Assembly: GCF_002723995.1 (NCBI RefSeq)
Contig: NZ_BEWP01000003.1
Coordinates: 186,001 to 250,000, forward strand
Source of the DNA: Gluconobacter kondonii
GTDB lineage: Bacteria > Pseudomonadota > Alphaproteobacteria > Acetobacterales > Acetobacteraceae
Direction of reading: 5' to 3'
DNA length: 64,000 nt
Numbering within the stretch: position 1 is the first letter of the stretch; the number at the start of each line of letters is the position of its first letter. Positions 51,060-60,780 of the stretch are shown here, piece after piece. The position numbers and the translations under genes were made by a program. The notes beneath the pieces are model-generated. The model searched no databases, was not told the origin of the DNA, and saw nothing but the letters and a program-made list of their open reading frames with translations.

Positions 51060-53756
51060 TCAGTCTTCCGACGACGTGTCGGAGACAGTCTTACGCTTCC
51101 GCGGCGTTGTGGTTTTCGTCTTTGTCGCGGATTTGGCCGGGATACGCTTCGTTACCGTCTTCGGAGCGGCCTCATCCCCTTCCGCAGAGGCAACGGTTTT
51201 CTTGGCCTTTGTGGTCTTTGGAGCCGCTTTTTTCGCGGAAGTTTTTTTTGCGCCACCTTTCAGGGGCTTGCCCTTTTCCGCCAGAAGCGCCACCGCCTCA
51301 TCGAGCGTAACCTCGTCCATGTCCTGCCCCTTGGGCAGGTTGGCGATCAGCTGACCATGCTGGGCATAAGGACCGAACCGCCCCTTGCGGATCATAACTG
51401 GTTCGCCGTCCTTGGGATGCGGACCCAGATTGCGGATGGACGCCAGCTTTTTCGCCAGCGAATCCACAGCCCGGTTCAGTCCGACCGTCAGAACATCGTC
51501 GTCTTTGTCGAGCGTGCCGTAGATCGCGCCCATCTTCACATACGGCCCGAACCGTCCCAGACCGGCCTCGATCTTCTCGCCTGTTTCAGGGTGAATCCCG
51601 ACCAGACGCGGCAGGGACAGCAGCCCTAGCGCCTGTTCCATGGTCATGGTGTTGCCGTCGACTCCCTTGGGAATGGTCGTCCGCTTGGGTTTGGCTTTCT
51701 TGTCCTCGGGATTGGGTTCGCCGCGCTGGATATACAGCCCGTACGGCCCGCGACGGATCGAGATGTCCTCGCCGGTATCCGGGTCCTGACCCAGAACTTT
51801 CGGACCGTCGTTCAGCCCTTCGGTATCGCCTTCTTCGGCCACCAGACGGCGTGTGAACTGGCAGGTCGGATAGTTCGAGCAGCCGATGAAGGCGCCGAAC
51901 TTGCCCAGCCGCAGGCCCAGCCGCCCGGTTCCGCAGGACGTGCAGACGCGCGGATCGCTGCCATCAGGGCGGGGCGGGAAGAAATGCGGCGCGAGGTCTT
52001 CGTCCAGAGCGTCGATGACGTCCGAGATTTTCAGATCCTTGGTCTGTGCCACAGCCGCCGAGAAATCATGCCAGAACGCGGCCATGACATCATGCCAGTC
52101 CGCGCGGCCGCCCGAAATATCGTCGAGCTGTTCTTCAAGCGAGGCCGTGAAGCCCGAATCTACATAGCGCTCGAAGAAGGACGTCAGGAACGCCGTGACC
52201 AGCCGTCCACGGTCCTCGGGGATGAAGCGCCGTGCATCCAGTCGCACGTAATTGCGGTCCCGCAGCACGCCCAGAATGGAGGCATAGGTCGAGGGGCGGC
52301 CAATGCCGATCTCTTCCATTTTCTTGACGAGCGAGGCTTCCGAATAGCGCGGGGGCGGCTGGGTGAAATGCTGTTCGGCCTCCACGGCGCCGGTCGTCAG
52401 GCGGTCGCCTTCCTTCATCGGCGGCAGAAGTTTGCCGTCTTCGTCTTCGGCCTTGGTGTCGTCCCGGCCTTCGATATAGAGCTTGAGGAAGCCGTCGAAT
52501 GCGATGGTCGAGCCTGTGGCGCGCAGAAGCGTCTGGCCGCTGGCATCGGCGAGTGTCACCGCGACCTGATCCAGTTCCGCCGACTGCATCTGCGAGGCGA
52601 CGGAGCGCTTCCAGATCAGTTCGTACAGCTTCTTCTGGTCGGGTGTCAGCGCATGGCCGACCTGCTGGGGCGTCAGGAAGACGTCCGTCGGGCGGATGGC
52701 CTCATGGGCCTCCTGTGCGTTCTTGGCCTTGGTGGAATAGGCGCGCGGGAAATCCGGCACATAGTCGTCGCCGAATGCTTTGCCGATATGCCCGCGGATG
52801 GACCCGATGGCTTCCTTTGCCATCGTCACACCGTCGGTTCGCATATAGGTGATCAGGCCGGTGGTTTCGCCGCGCAGATCCACGCCTTCATAAAGCTGCT
52901 GCGCCGTACGCATCGTCGTCTGCGCGCTCATGCCGAGCTTGCGGGACGCCTCCTGCTGGAGGGTTGATGTCGTGAACGGTGGCGGCGGATTGCGCTTGGT
53001 ACGCTTGCGCTCGACAGAGCGGACCGTGAACTGGCCGCCGAGGACTGTATCGCGCGCTCCGAACGCCAGTTGTTCGTTGTTCAGGTCGAACTGGTCGAGC
53101 TTTTCGCCCTTCAGATGCGTCAGGCGGGCCTGAAACGCAGCCTTGCCGGGTGTCGTGAAGCCGCCGGTAACGGTCCAGTATTCTTTCGGGCGGAAAACCT
53201 CGATTTCGGCTTCGCGCTCACAGATCAGACGTAGTGCGACGGACTGCACGCGCCCGGCACTCCGGCTGCCCGGCAGCTTGCGCCACAGGACGGGGGAGAG
53301 CGTAAAGCCCACCAGATAGTCTAGTGCGCGTCGGGCCAGATAGGCGTCGATCAGCGGGCGGTCCAGCTCGCGCGGGGCCGCCATCGCCGCCGTAACGGCC
53401 GATTTGGTGATTTCGTTGAAGGTGACGCGATGGACGTCCACGTCCTTCAGAAGCTTTTTTTCTTCCAGAACGCTGCGGACATGCCACGAAATCGCTTCGC
53501 CTTCGCGATCCGGGTCAGTGGCGAGATAGAGGTTTTTCGCCCCCTTCAGCGCCTTCGTGATGGCAGAAATCTGCTTTGCGCCGCGTTCATCCGTCTGCCA
53601 GCTCATGGCAAAGTTCTCGTCCGGGCGCACGCTCCCGTCTTTGGGCGGCAGATCCCGCACATGTCCGAATGAAGCGAGCACGGTATATCCGCTTCCCAGA
53701 TACTTGTTGATCGTCTTGGCCTTTGCCGGGCTCTCGACCACCACAACGTCCGTCAT
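51060..53756 (-). CDS. topA: DNA topoisomerase I
   Basis: Relaxes negative supercoils. TOPRIM start VVVESPAKAKTINKYLG, active-site TTGLITYMRTDGV with the tyrosine, GRPSTYASI; C-terminal part has a CTSCGTGRLG...GCSNYPTC zinc-binding motif and repeats such as GRFGPYVKMG and GRFGPYAQHG. A long Lys/Ala/Thr-rich tail (about residues 840-898) looks histone-H1-like and should bind DNA. ATG 53756 behind GGAGTGGCG; 898 residues. Follows dprA by 25 bp. Confidence 0.95.
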   Translation of the reverse strand: MTDVVVVESPAKAKTINKYLGSGYTVLASFGHVRDLPPKDGSVRPDENFAMSWQTDERGAKQISAITKALKGAKNLYLATDPDREGEAISWHVRSVLEEKKLLKDVDVHRVTFNEITKSAVTAAMAAPRELDRPLIDAYLARRALDYLVGFTLSPVLWRKLPGSRSAGRVQSVALRLICEREAEIEVFRPKEYWTVTGGFTTPGKAAFQARLTHLKGEKLDQFDLNNEQLAFGARDTVLGGQFTVRSVERKRTKRNPPPPFTTSTLQQEASRKLGMSAQTTMRTAQQLYEGVDLRGETTGLITYMRTDGVTMAKEAIGSIRGHIGKAFGDDYVPDFPRAYSTKAKNAQEAHEAIRPTDVFLTPQQVGHALTPDQKKLYELIWKRSVASQMQSAELDQVAVTLADASGQTLLRATGSTIAFDGFLKLYIEGRDDTKAEDEDGKLLPPMKEGDRLTTGAVEAEQHFTQPPPRYSEASLVKKMEEIGIGRPSTYASILGVLRDRNYVRLDARRFIPEDRGRLVTAFLTSFFERYVDSGFTASLEEQLDDISGGRADWHDVMAAFWHDFSAAVAQTKDLKISDVIDALDEDLAPHFFPPRPDGSDPRVCTSCGTGRLGLRLGKFGAFIGCSNYPTCQFTRRLVAEEGDTEGLNDGPKVLGQDPDTGEDISIRRGPYGLYIQRGEPNPEDKKAKPKRTTIPKGVDGNTMTMEQALGLLSLPRLVGIHPETGEKIEAGLGRFGPYVKMGAIYGTLDKDDDVLTVGLNRAVDSLAKKLASIRNLGPHPKDGEPVMIRKGRFGPYAQHGQLIANLPKGQDMDEVTLDEAVALLAEKGKPLKGGAKKTSAKKAAPKTTKAKKTVASAEGDEAAPKTVTKRIPAKSATKTKTTTPRKRKTVSDTSSED

Positions 53757-53781
53757 CGCCACTCCGGTATTCCGCGTCACT

Positions 53782-54966
53782 TCAGTTCGGCAGCAACGCC
53801 ACGCGTCCGCCGGGCACAAACTCCACGACCCCGCCAAGCTCAAGCTCGGCCAGCGTCGCAAGCACTGCCGACACGGAGAACTGGCAGCGGCGCACCACAT
53901 CGTCAACTGCTACAGGCGTCACGGAGAGAAGAGACCGCACGCTTTGCTGTACCAGATCGGGGTCGATCCAGCCGGTGTCGGGGAGGTCGCCCCATGCGAG
54001 CGAAGGTTCGGAAAAGCCGGTCAAAGGCGGGTTGTGGCGCGCTGGACGCTGCCACGGCGCGGGTTCGCGTTCTGGAAGCTCCGTCGGCAGGGCCTGAAGA
54101 ATATCGGCGATATTTTCTGTCAGGGTCGCCTGACCGGTTTTCAGCAGATGATTGCCGCCCCGTGACCGCGGATCGAGCGGCGAACCTGGCACGACCAGAA
54201 GCTCGCGGTTGTAGGACTGGGCGAGATCCGCCGTGATCATCGTACCAGAGTCCAGCGCTGCCTCAATGATCAAACATCCCGACGAAATCCCGGCGATCAG
54301 GCGGTTGCGTCGCGGGAAATGGCGGGCCTGCGGGGCGGTTTCGAGCAATGCTTCCGTCACCAGACAACCTTTTTCAGCAATCTGCTGCTGAAGGGATGCA
54401 TTCTCCGGCGGATAGGCATGATCCAGCCCTCCGGCGATCGCACCGATCGTCAGGCCGGGATACAGTGCGGCGGCGTGCGCTGCCGAGTCGATACCCCGCG
54501 CCAGCCCGGAAACCACGCAGATTCCGGCATGGGCCATTTCGGCCGAAAGGCTCTCTGCAATCCGGATTCCCGCAGCCGAGGCATTGCGCGCACCTACCAC
54601 CCCTACAGACCGCATCGACAGCTTCCGGACATCCCCGAGCGCGAACAGTACCGGTGGCGCATCCGGCACATGGGACAGGAGTAGCGGATAGTCCGAATCT
54701 CCCCGAATCAGCAGCTTTCCGCCCAGTTTTTCAAGACGTTCCAGTTCGTCCGTCATGCGCGAAACGGACGGAATGACAGGGTCGTCCCGCCGCCCTGCTT
54801 TGCGCATGCGTCCGGGCAGTGCTGCCAGAGCGGCTCCCGCGCTACCATACTGGGTCATCAGTCGCGCAAAGTTGATCGGACCGACGCCCGTCGTCTGCGA
54901 CAGACGCAGCATGTCGATTCGGTCTGCGGCAGAGATGACGGGAGAGGCGGCTGCGGAATCTGTCAT
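53782..54966 (-). CDS. dprA: DNA processing protein DprA (Smf)
   Basis: Loads RecA on incoming single-stranded DNA during transformation. Rossmann-like core: VGARNASAAGIRIAES, SGLARGIDSAAHAAAL, GGLDHAYPPEN, LAQSYNRELLVVPGS. C-terminal winged-helix (DDVVRRCQFSVSAVLATLAELEL). Start behind AAGGAGAAAGACCTT. 394 residues. Together with comEC in this window it suggests a DNA-uptake capacity, though no pilus genes are here. Confidence 0.93.
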   Translation of the reverse strand: MTDSAAASPVISAADRIDMLRLSQTTGVGPINFARLMTQYGSAGAALAALPGRMRKAGRRDDPVIPSVSRMTDELERLEKLGGKLLIRGDSDYPLLLSHVPDAPPVLFALGDVRKLSMRSVGVVGARNASAAGIRIAESLSAEMAHAGICVVSGLARGIDSAAHAAALYPGLTIGAIAGGLDHAYPPENASLQQQIAEKGCLVTEALLETAPQARHFPRRNRLIAGISSGCLIIEAALDSGTMITADLAQSYNRELLVVPGSPLDPRSRGGNHLLKTGQATLTENIADILQALPTELPEREPAPWQRPARHNPPLTGFSEPSLAWGDLPDTGWIDPDLVQQSVRSLLSVTPVAVDDVVRRCQFSVSAVLATLAELELGGVVEFVPGGRVALLPN

Positions 54967-55012
54967 AAGGTCTTTCTCCTTAAGACAGATTCCTTAATAG
55001 GCGCTTAAAATT

Positions 55013-55645
55013 TTAGGAACGGGGCGCCTGATCCACGTTCACGCGCGGCTCCTGTCCCGTCAGAAGGCGTGCAATATTGCTCCAGTGCCGGGCCCAGATC
55101 AGCACCGAGACGAGGAGCGTCGCCACGGGGATGGGGGAGTGCAGCGCGCGTCCGGACAGCAGCACCATTAGTACCGGTGCGAGCAGGAACGCTGCCAGCG
55201 CGCCTGCCGAGGAAATCCGGCTCAGACGTGCGACCAACAGCCACACCACGCAGCAGGCCAGCCCCACTGGCCAGGACAGAACCCAGATCGTCCCGAGACC
55301 CGTCGCAACGCCCTTGCCCCCCTTGAAGCCGAGCCAGACCGGAAAGCAGTGCCCGATAACGACAGCGACGGTCGCCACGGCCATGGTCATGTCGCTAGCG
55401 CCCGGAAAGAAAAACCGTGCGATCAGGACCGCCGCAACTCCTTTGAGCGCATCCAGCAGCAGCGTGGCCGCAGCCAGACCGCGTCGTCCCGTACGCAGGA
55501 CATTGGTTGCGCCGATATTGCCCGAACCGATCTTGCGGATGTCGCCGCCGCCGGAAAGTGCCGTCAGCAGCAGCCCGAACGGAATGCTTCCGATGACGTA
55601 AGACACGAGAAACAGCAGGATGAGTTGGGCTTGAAAACCGCTCAC
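55013..55645 (-). CDS. plsY: acyl phosphate:glycerol-3-phosphate acyltransferase
   Basis: Integral membrane enzyme making lysophosphatidic acid from acyl-phosphate. Motifs: SYVIGSIPFGLLL, RKIGSGNIGATNVLRTGRR, and GHCFPVWLGFKGGKGVATG. 210 residues with several membrane helices. Overlaps the pyrC-like gene (stop) by 4 bases. dprA follows after 46 bp. Confidence 0.94.
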   Translation of the reverse strand: MSGFQAQLILLFLVSYVIGSIPFGLLLTALSGGGDIRKIGSGNIGATNVLRTGRRGLAAATLLLDALKGVAAVLIARFFFPGASDMTMAVATVAVVIGHCFPVWLGFKGGKGVATGLGTIWVLSWPVGLACCVVWLLVARLSRISSAGALAAFLLAPVLMVLLSGRALHSPIPVATLLVSVLIWARHWSNIARLLTGQEPRVNVDQAPRS

Positions 55646-56928
55646 GCGCGTGTCTCCGCCAGCCCGTCAGCCGTGAAAACTTCCACGCCGCGCTTGAATG
55701 TCCGCAGGACACGGCCTTTCAGATCCCGACCGTCAAAGGGCGTGTTCTGCGCGCGTCCCGGCAGGTCTCCGGCCACCACTGTCCATGAGCCTTCCGGATC
55801 AAACAGGCACAGATCGGCATGGCTCCCGACTGCCAGCGTTCCGGCCTCAAGGCCCAGCAGGGCGGCCGGAGCGGAGGTCAGGAGACGCAACGCATCTACG
55901 AGCGGCAGTCCCGCGCCGAGCGTGACGCCCAGCAGCGTGACCAGTCCGGTGCCGCCAGCGCGGGCCTGTGCGAAGGGCAGCCGCTTGTCATCCGCGTCCG
56001 CCGGCGCATGGTCGGAGGCTACAGCGTCAATTGTTCCGTCTGCCAGCGCGGCACAGACGGCCTGCCGGTCGGCGTCGTTGCGCAGGGGGGGGGAGAGTTT
56101 CGCGTAGGTGCGGAAGTCGCCGATATCGTCTTCGGTCATGGCGAAATAGGGCGGCGCCGTATCGCAGGTCACGCGCACGCCCCGGCTTTTGGCCGCGCGG
56201 ATCAGGTCCAGCCCCTCTGCCGTCGAGACATGGGCGAAATGTAGCCGCGCGCCTGTCATGGCTGCCAGACGCAGATCGCGGGCGATCATGATGGCCTCGG
56301 CTTCCGCCGGAACCTGCGGCAGGCCCATCCGCACCGCGCGTGCTCCGGCCGTGGCACAGGCCCCTTTGGCCAAAGACGGATCTTCCGGATGCTGCACCAC
56401 GATGGCGTCGAGGAAGCGCGAATAGGACAGCAGGTTGCGCATCTGCTTGGCGTCCGAAATTGCGCGGGTTCCATCCGTGAACGCCACGGCTCCGGCGTTG
56501 CGGAGCAGCCCGAGTTCGGCCATTTCGCCGCCCTCGCAGCCGCGCGTCAGCGCGCCGTAAGGATGGATCGAGACCATGCCCGTCTCTTCGCCCCGGACCC
56601 GCAGCAGATGCACGAGGGCCGGATTGTCGATCGGGGGGGAGGTGTTGGGCAGGACCGCCATGGTGGTAATGCCACCCGCGACGGCAGCCCGTGCCCCGGA
56701 AGACACGCTCTCGCGGTATTCCGAACCTGGCTCTCCGAGGGCCACGCGCATGTCCACCAGACCGGGACACAGCACGGCTCCGGCGCCATCAATCACCCGC
56801 GCGCCTTCAGGGACCGACCCGTCTTCGCAGGCGACGATCTTGCCCTGATGTACCACAAGTCGTCCGATTTCGTCCCGGCCCGAAGCCGGATCGATCAGTC
56901 GGACATTTTCAAAAACGATATCAGTCAT
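55642..56928 (-). CDS. pyrC: PyrC-like dihydroorotase homologue, HxH motif lost
   Basis: Amidohydrolase homologous to type I dihydroorotase, next to pyrB. The first metal motif (normally D-x-H-x-H) reads D59-M60-R61-V62-A63, so both zinc-binding His are absent. Other expected positions remain: D152 (FTDG), H180 (QHPED), H233 (FAHVS), D306 (SDHAP), although DHAPH is DHAPA and PHH-type becomes PPY. I infer a non-catalytic or altered PyrC' that supports the ATCase encoded by pyrB, as known for pseudo-dihydroorotases in Pseudomonas. An active dihydroorotase should then exist elsewhere. 428 residues; overlaps pyrB and plsY by 4 bases. Confidence 0.85.
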   Translation of the reverse strand: MTDIVFENVRLIDPASGRDEIGRLVVHQGKIVACEDGSVPEGARVIDGAGAVLCPGLVDMRVALGEPGSEYRESVSSGARAAVAGGITTMAVLPNTSPPIDNPALVHLLRVRGEETGMVSIHPYGALTRGCEGGEMAELGLLRNAGAVAFTDGTRAISDAKQMRNLLSYSRFLDAIVVQHPEDPSLAKGACATAGARAVRMGLPQVPAEAEAIMIARDLRLAAMTGARLHFAHVSTAEGLDLIRAAKSRGVRVTCDTAPPYFAMTEDDIGDFRTYAKLSPPLRNDADRQAVCAALADGTIDAVASDHAPADADDKRLPFAQARAGGTGLVTLLGVTLGAGLPLVDALRLLTSAPAALLGLEAGTLAVGSHADLCLFDPEGSWTVVAGDLPGRAQNTPFDGRDLKGRVLRTFKRGVEVFTADGLAETRA

Positions 56929-57866
56929 ACCGGCATCCGTGCCCGGGACAGACGGTCCAGAACCGCCATCCGCACAGCCACGCCCATTTCAACCTGTTCG
57001 GAAATCACGCTCTGATCCGAATCCGCCACGTCCGAGGCGATTTCGACGCCACGGTTCATCGGTCCCGGATGCATAACCAGCGCGCCGGGTTTGGCCAGTG
57101 CAAGACGACGGCGGTCCAGCCCAAAGAAATGGAAATATTCCCGCGCGCTCGGCACCAGACCTGCCCCCATGCGCTCCTTCTGAAGGCGCAGGGACATGAC
57201 GACATCCGCGCCATCCAGCGCCTTGTCCATGTCCGAATATAGCTCGACATTGCCGAGCTCAGCCATGGCCCTCGGCAGCAGCGTCGGCGGGCCGACCAGC
57301 CGCACCCGGTTTCCGAATGCCGTCAGCAGATGGATGTTGGAGCGCGCTACCCGGCTGTGCCCGACATCGCCGCAGATGGCGACCGTGAGGCCCTCAAGGT
57401 GGCCGAAATGCCGGCGGATGGTCAGGGCATCTAGCAGCGCCTGTGTCGGATGTTCATGCGTGCCGTCGCCGGCATTGACGACGCTGGCCTCGACTTTCTG
57501 CGACAGCAGAGCCGGGGCGCCGGACTGTGCGTGCCGGATGACCAGCAGGTCACAGCGCATGGCGTTCAGCGTCGCCGCCGTATCCAGAAGCGTCTCGCCC
57601 TTGTTCACCGAACTTGTGGCGACGGACATGTTGATGACGTCCGCTCCAAGCCGCTTGCCCGCAAGTTCGAAACTCGTGCGGGTGCGGGTGCTGTCTTCGT
57701 AGAACAGGTTGATGACCGTCCGCCCCCGCAGCGCATCACGCGGCGCGGAGCGCGAACGGCTCAGCAGCGCATAGCTCTCCGCCAGATCGAGGAACGGCAC
57801 GAGCTGTTCGGCCGACAGCCCCTCGATTCCCAGGAGATGCCGGGGGACGGAGGGCCGCTCAGCCAT
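56925..57866 (-). CDS. pyrB: aspartate carbamoyltransferase catalytic subunit
   Basis: Condenses aspartate and carbamoyl phosphate in pyrimidine synthesis. STRTRTSFE and [14 protein letters not shown] are the phosphate- and aspartate-binding motifs. I use ATG 57866 (MAERPSV, 313 aa), which overlaps the gltX stop by 8 bases; an ATG 30 bases upstream exists. Next gene is the metal-motif-less pyrC homologue, so a pyrB-pyrC' complex is plausible. No pyrI is present. Confidence 0.94.
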   Translation of the reverse strand: MAERPSVPRHLLGIEGLSAEQLVPFLDLAESYALLSRSRSAPRDALRGRTVINLFYEDSTRTRTSFELAGKRLGADVINMSVATSSVNKGETLLDTAATLNAMRCDLLVIRHAQSGAPALLSQKVEASVVNAGDGTHEHPTQALLDALTIRRHFGHLEGLTVAICGDVGHSRVARSNIHLLTAFGNRVRLVGPPTLLPRAMAELGNVELYSDMDKALDGADVVMSLRLQKERMGAGLVPSAREYFHFFGLDRRRLALAKPGALVMHPGPMNRGVEIASDVADSDQSVISEQVEMGVAVRMAVLDRLSRARMPV

Positions 57867-59277
57867 CGTTGGACGCAGAGGCGAGAACGGCTGCAATGCG
57901 GGCCAGAACTTCGTCCTGTCCCAGCGCAGCGAGCGTCAGATCAATGCCCGGAGACGTCGTGGAGCCCGTCATGGCCGCGCGCAGCGGCTGGGCCACGGAG
58001 CCGAGCTTGATCTCGTGTTTTTCAGCATAGGCGCGCAGCGTTGCGTCGACGGTTTCGGGCGTGAAGTCCGCAAGCGCGGCCAAATCCTTGCCGACGCCCT
58101 GCAGAACGGTGCGTCCGTCCTCGCCTAGCAGCTTCTCGGCCTTGGGCGTGAAGGTCAGGGGCAGGGTGAAGCCTGCGAAAGCAGCATTGTCCGCCAGTTC
58201 TACGAGCGTCTTTGCACGCTCCTTGAGGCCTGGCATCATCGCAAGGATGCGCGCGCGGGTCTTGTCATCCGTCACAACGCCCTCGCGGCCTGCAAGGCGC
58301 TGCATAACGTCATCCGTCAGACGTGCATCGTCAGCCACACGCATCCAGATTCCGTTCAGATGCGCCAGCTTGACGTAATCCATGCGGGACGGGGAGCGGC
58401 CAACGCCATCCAGATCGAACAGCTTGATCTGCTCTTCGCGGGACAGGACTTCGGCATCGCCATGACCCCAGCCCAGACGCAGCAGGTAGTTGCACAGGGC
58501 TTCCGGCAGATAGCCTTCCTCGCGGAAATCCACGACCGACTGTGCGCCATGTCGCTTGGACAGCTTGGCGCCGTCCGGCCCGTGGATCAGCGGCAGATGC
58601 GCGAAATGCGGCAGGTTCCAGCCCATGGCGCGGTAGATCATGGCCTGACGGAATGTGTTTGTCAGATGGTCGTCACCGCGCATGACATGGGTGATGTCCA
58701 TATCGTGATCGTCGACGACCACGGCATGCAGATAGGTCGGTGTGCCGTCCGAGCGCAGCAGGATCAGGTCGTCCATTTCGGAATTTGCGACCCGGACTTC
58801 GCCCTGCACCAGATCCTTGATGATCGTCTCGCCGTCACGCGGGGCCTTCAGACGCACGACATAGGGCGCACCGGCGGGTGCTTCGGACGGATCGCGGTCC
58901 CGCCAGGTGCCATCGTAACGGGGCGGGCGCTTCTCGGCCATGGCCTTCTCACGCATGGCGGTCAGTTCTTCGGGGGTGCAGAAGCACTTGTAGGCCTGAC
59001 CCTTTTCCAGAAGCTCAAGCGCCACTTCCGTATGGCGATCCTGCCGCGCGGACTGGAAAACCGGTTCCGCATCCGCCTCGATTCCCATCCAGGCCAGACC
59101 GTCAAAGATTACGTCCACGGCTTTTTGGGTGGAGCGTTCCTTGTCGGTATCCTCGATCCTCAGGAGGAATTCGCCGCCGTGATGACGGGCAAAGAGGAAA
59201 TTGAACAGGGCGGCGCGGGCGTTGCCGACATGCAGCAGACCCGTCGGGGAGGGGGCAAATCGCGTACGGATGGTCAT
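57859..59277 (-). CDS. gltX: glutamyl-tRNA synthetase
   Basis: Charges tRNA-Glu (possibly also tRNA-Gln for the amidotransferase route). [17 protein letters not shown] contains the HIGH-type motif (HVGN) and KLSKRHGA the KMSKS-type motif. 472 residues is normal; the Cys region near KCFCTPEE is the usual N-terminal part of the family. First gene of the gltX-pyrB-pyrC'-plsY-dprA-topA run, all overlapping or closely spaced. Confidence 0.95.
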   Translation of the reverse strand: MTIRTRFAPSPTGLLHVGNARAALFNFLFARHHGGEFLLRIEDTDKERSTQKAVDVIFDGLAWMGIEADAEPVFQSARQDRHTEVALELLEKGQAYKCFCTPEELTAMREKAMAEKRPPRYDGTWRDRDPSEAPAGAPYVVRLKAPRDGETIIKDLVQGEVRVANSEMDDLILLRSDGTPTYLHAVVVDDHDMDITHVMRGDDHLTNTFRQAMIYRAMGWNLPHFAHLPLIHGPDGAKLSKRHGAQSVVDFREEGYLPEALCNYLLRLGWGHGDAEVLSREEQIKLFDLDGVGRSPSRMDYVKLAHLNGIWMRVADDARLTDDVMQRLAGREGVVTDDKTRARILAMMPGLKERAKTLVELADNAAFAGFTLPLTFTPKAEKLLGEDGRTVLQGVGKDLAALADFTPETVDATLRAYAEKHEIKLGSVAQPLRAAMTGSTTSPGIDLTLAALGQDEVLARIAAVLASASNDG

Positions 59278-59455
59278 GCCGCCGTCATATCATGCTCTGA
59301 CCCGCGCTTCCATCCGCCTGCGCCAGCGGGGGTGCGGCGCTCCGTCACGAGCCTGCGCTTTACAAAAAGCTAAGGTTCTTCAAGCGTGTGTGATTTCCAG
59401 CGGCCTCCCGAAGCGGCCTATTGTGACGTTCAATAGTCCGGGTGGTGCCTTTCCA

Positions 59456-60043
59456 ATGAACAGACGCGATTTTAATGCCCTGCTGGCAGGGCTGGGTCTG
59501 ACCTTCGGAGAGGGGAAGATCCATCACGCCAGCGCCACGACCTCCCGTGTGGATGTCTTTACGCTGCGCGCCAATGACTGGGTTCCGAACAATCCGGAAC
59601 TTCCTGTCATCGTCTATCGCAATGCGCTCGAAGCCGGGCCGGATCGCGAGACGGTGTATGAAGACCTGTTCAGCCGGAACGGCTGGCCGCCGCAGTGGCG
59701 CAACGGTGTCTATCCGTTTCATCACTATCACAGCCTTGGCCATGAAGTTCTCGGCTTTTCCAATGGTTCCGCACGCCTGATGCTGGGAGGGCCGAACGCC
59801 CGGACGGTCGAGGTGCGCGGTGGCGATATTGCCGTGCTTCCGGCCGGAACGGGGCACTGCAATCTCGGATCGGATACGGAGTTCACCGTTATCGGCGCCT
59901 ATCCGCCCAACCAGTCTTTCGACATCCTTCGCGCCGCCCCCACGGCGGAGCAGAGTGCCCGTATTCACGGCCTGCCCTTCCCGAAAACCGATCCGGTTCA
60001 GGGTGCCGCAGGTGTTCTCGCCCGGGAATGGCACCCATCATGA
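59456..60043 (+). CDS. exported cupin-domain protein
   Basis: Predicted exported cupin. Start ATG 59456 gives MNRRDFNALLAGLGLTFG, which has an RRDF twin-arginine-like signal. The mature part is a single cupin: FHHYHSLGHEVLGFSNG (His-x-x-His plus Glu pattern) and GGDIAVLPAGTGHCNLG (Gly, Pro, His of motif 2). No enzymatic family identified. It overlaps the next gene by 4 bases (ATGA), so the two are coupled. 195 residues. Ligand or substrate unknown; a sugar or sugar acid would fit the organism but is a guess. Confidence 0.7.
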   Translation: MNRRDFNALLAGLGLTFGEGKIHHASATTSRVDVFTLRANDWVPNNPELPVIVYRNALEAGPDRETVYEDLFSRNGWPPQWRNGVYPFHHYHSLGHEVLGFSNGSARLMLGGPNARTVEVRGGDIAVLPAGTGHCNLGSDTEFTVIGAYPPNQSFDILRAAPTAEQSARIHGLPFPKTDPVQGAAGVLAREWHPS

Positions 60044-60765
60044 CGGGTTTTCCTCTCAGGCGCCGTCCGTTCCTTGCAGCGCTCGCGGGGCTGGCCACGG
60101 TCAGCAGCGCCAGTGCGGTCGAGGCGACGAGCCAGAAAATGCGGATCGGCATTATCGGCACAGGTCATGTCGGTACGACGCTAGCGGAGCTCTGGGTTCA
60201 TGCGGGTTATCCCGTCATGGTGTCGTCGCGCTCCCTGAGCGAGGCGCAGTCTCTGGCCACCTCTCTGGGCCCGCTCGCCACGGCCGGAACCCCGGCGCAG
60301 GCGGCGGCTTATGGCGATGTGGTGGTGCTGGCCGTCCCCTATGGCGCTATTCCGCAGCTCGGCCCGCAGCTCAGCCGGACGTTGTTGGACAAGGTCGTGC
60401 TTGATCCGTCCAATCCCTATCCCTGGCGGGATGGGGCGATTGCGGATACGGCGCAGCGGGACGGGGCAGGGGTGACGACACAGCGTTACTTCCCTTCGGC
60501 GCATGTGGTGCGGGCGTTTAATTCCATCGACATGACCACGCTGCGTTCCGAGGCGCATCGCGCTTCGCCGCTTCTGGCGGTTCCGGTGGCGGGGGATGAT
60601 GCGCAGGCCGTGTCGCAGGTGACGATGCTGGTGAAGGCGGCCGGATTCGACCCTGTCGTGACCGGCAATCTTGCGACCGCAAGGTTGTTTCAGCCGGGAA
60701 GTGCCGGGTTCGAGCTTGAGCGGGATGCTGCGGGTCTGAAACAGGTACTGCATCTTCCTCAATAG
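60040..60765 (+). CDS. exported Rossmann-fold NAD(P)-binding oxidoreductase (F420-reductase-like)
   Basis: Member of the NADPH:F420 reductase / pyrroline-carboxylate-like Rossmann family: RIGIIGTGHVGTTLAELW is the GxGxxG motif, followed by DVVVLAVPYGAIPQL and FNSIDMTTLRS, LLAVPVAGDD motifs. Unusually, residues 1-30 form a signal peptide with a RRRPFLAALAGLA core, possibly Tat. Start at ATG 60040 overlapping the cupin stop (ATGA). 241 residues. Cofactor in the periplasm is not expected, so it may be a non-catalytic binding protein or its signal may be retained as a membrane anchor. Confidence 0.68.
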   Translation: MTGFPLRRRPFLAALAGLATVSSASAVEATSQKMRIGIIGTGHVGTTLAELWVHAGYPVMVSSRSLSEAQSLATSLGPLATAGTPAQAAAYGDVVVLAVPYGAIPQLGPQLSRTLLDKVVLDPSNPYPWRDGAIADTAQRDGAGVTTQRYFPSAHVVRAFNSIDMTTLRSEAHRASPLLAVPVAGDDAQAVSQVTMLVKAAGFDPVVTGNLATARLFQPGSAGFELERDAAGLKQVLHLPQ

Positions 60766-60780
60766 ATTGGGCCGCAGGAG

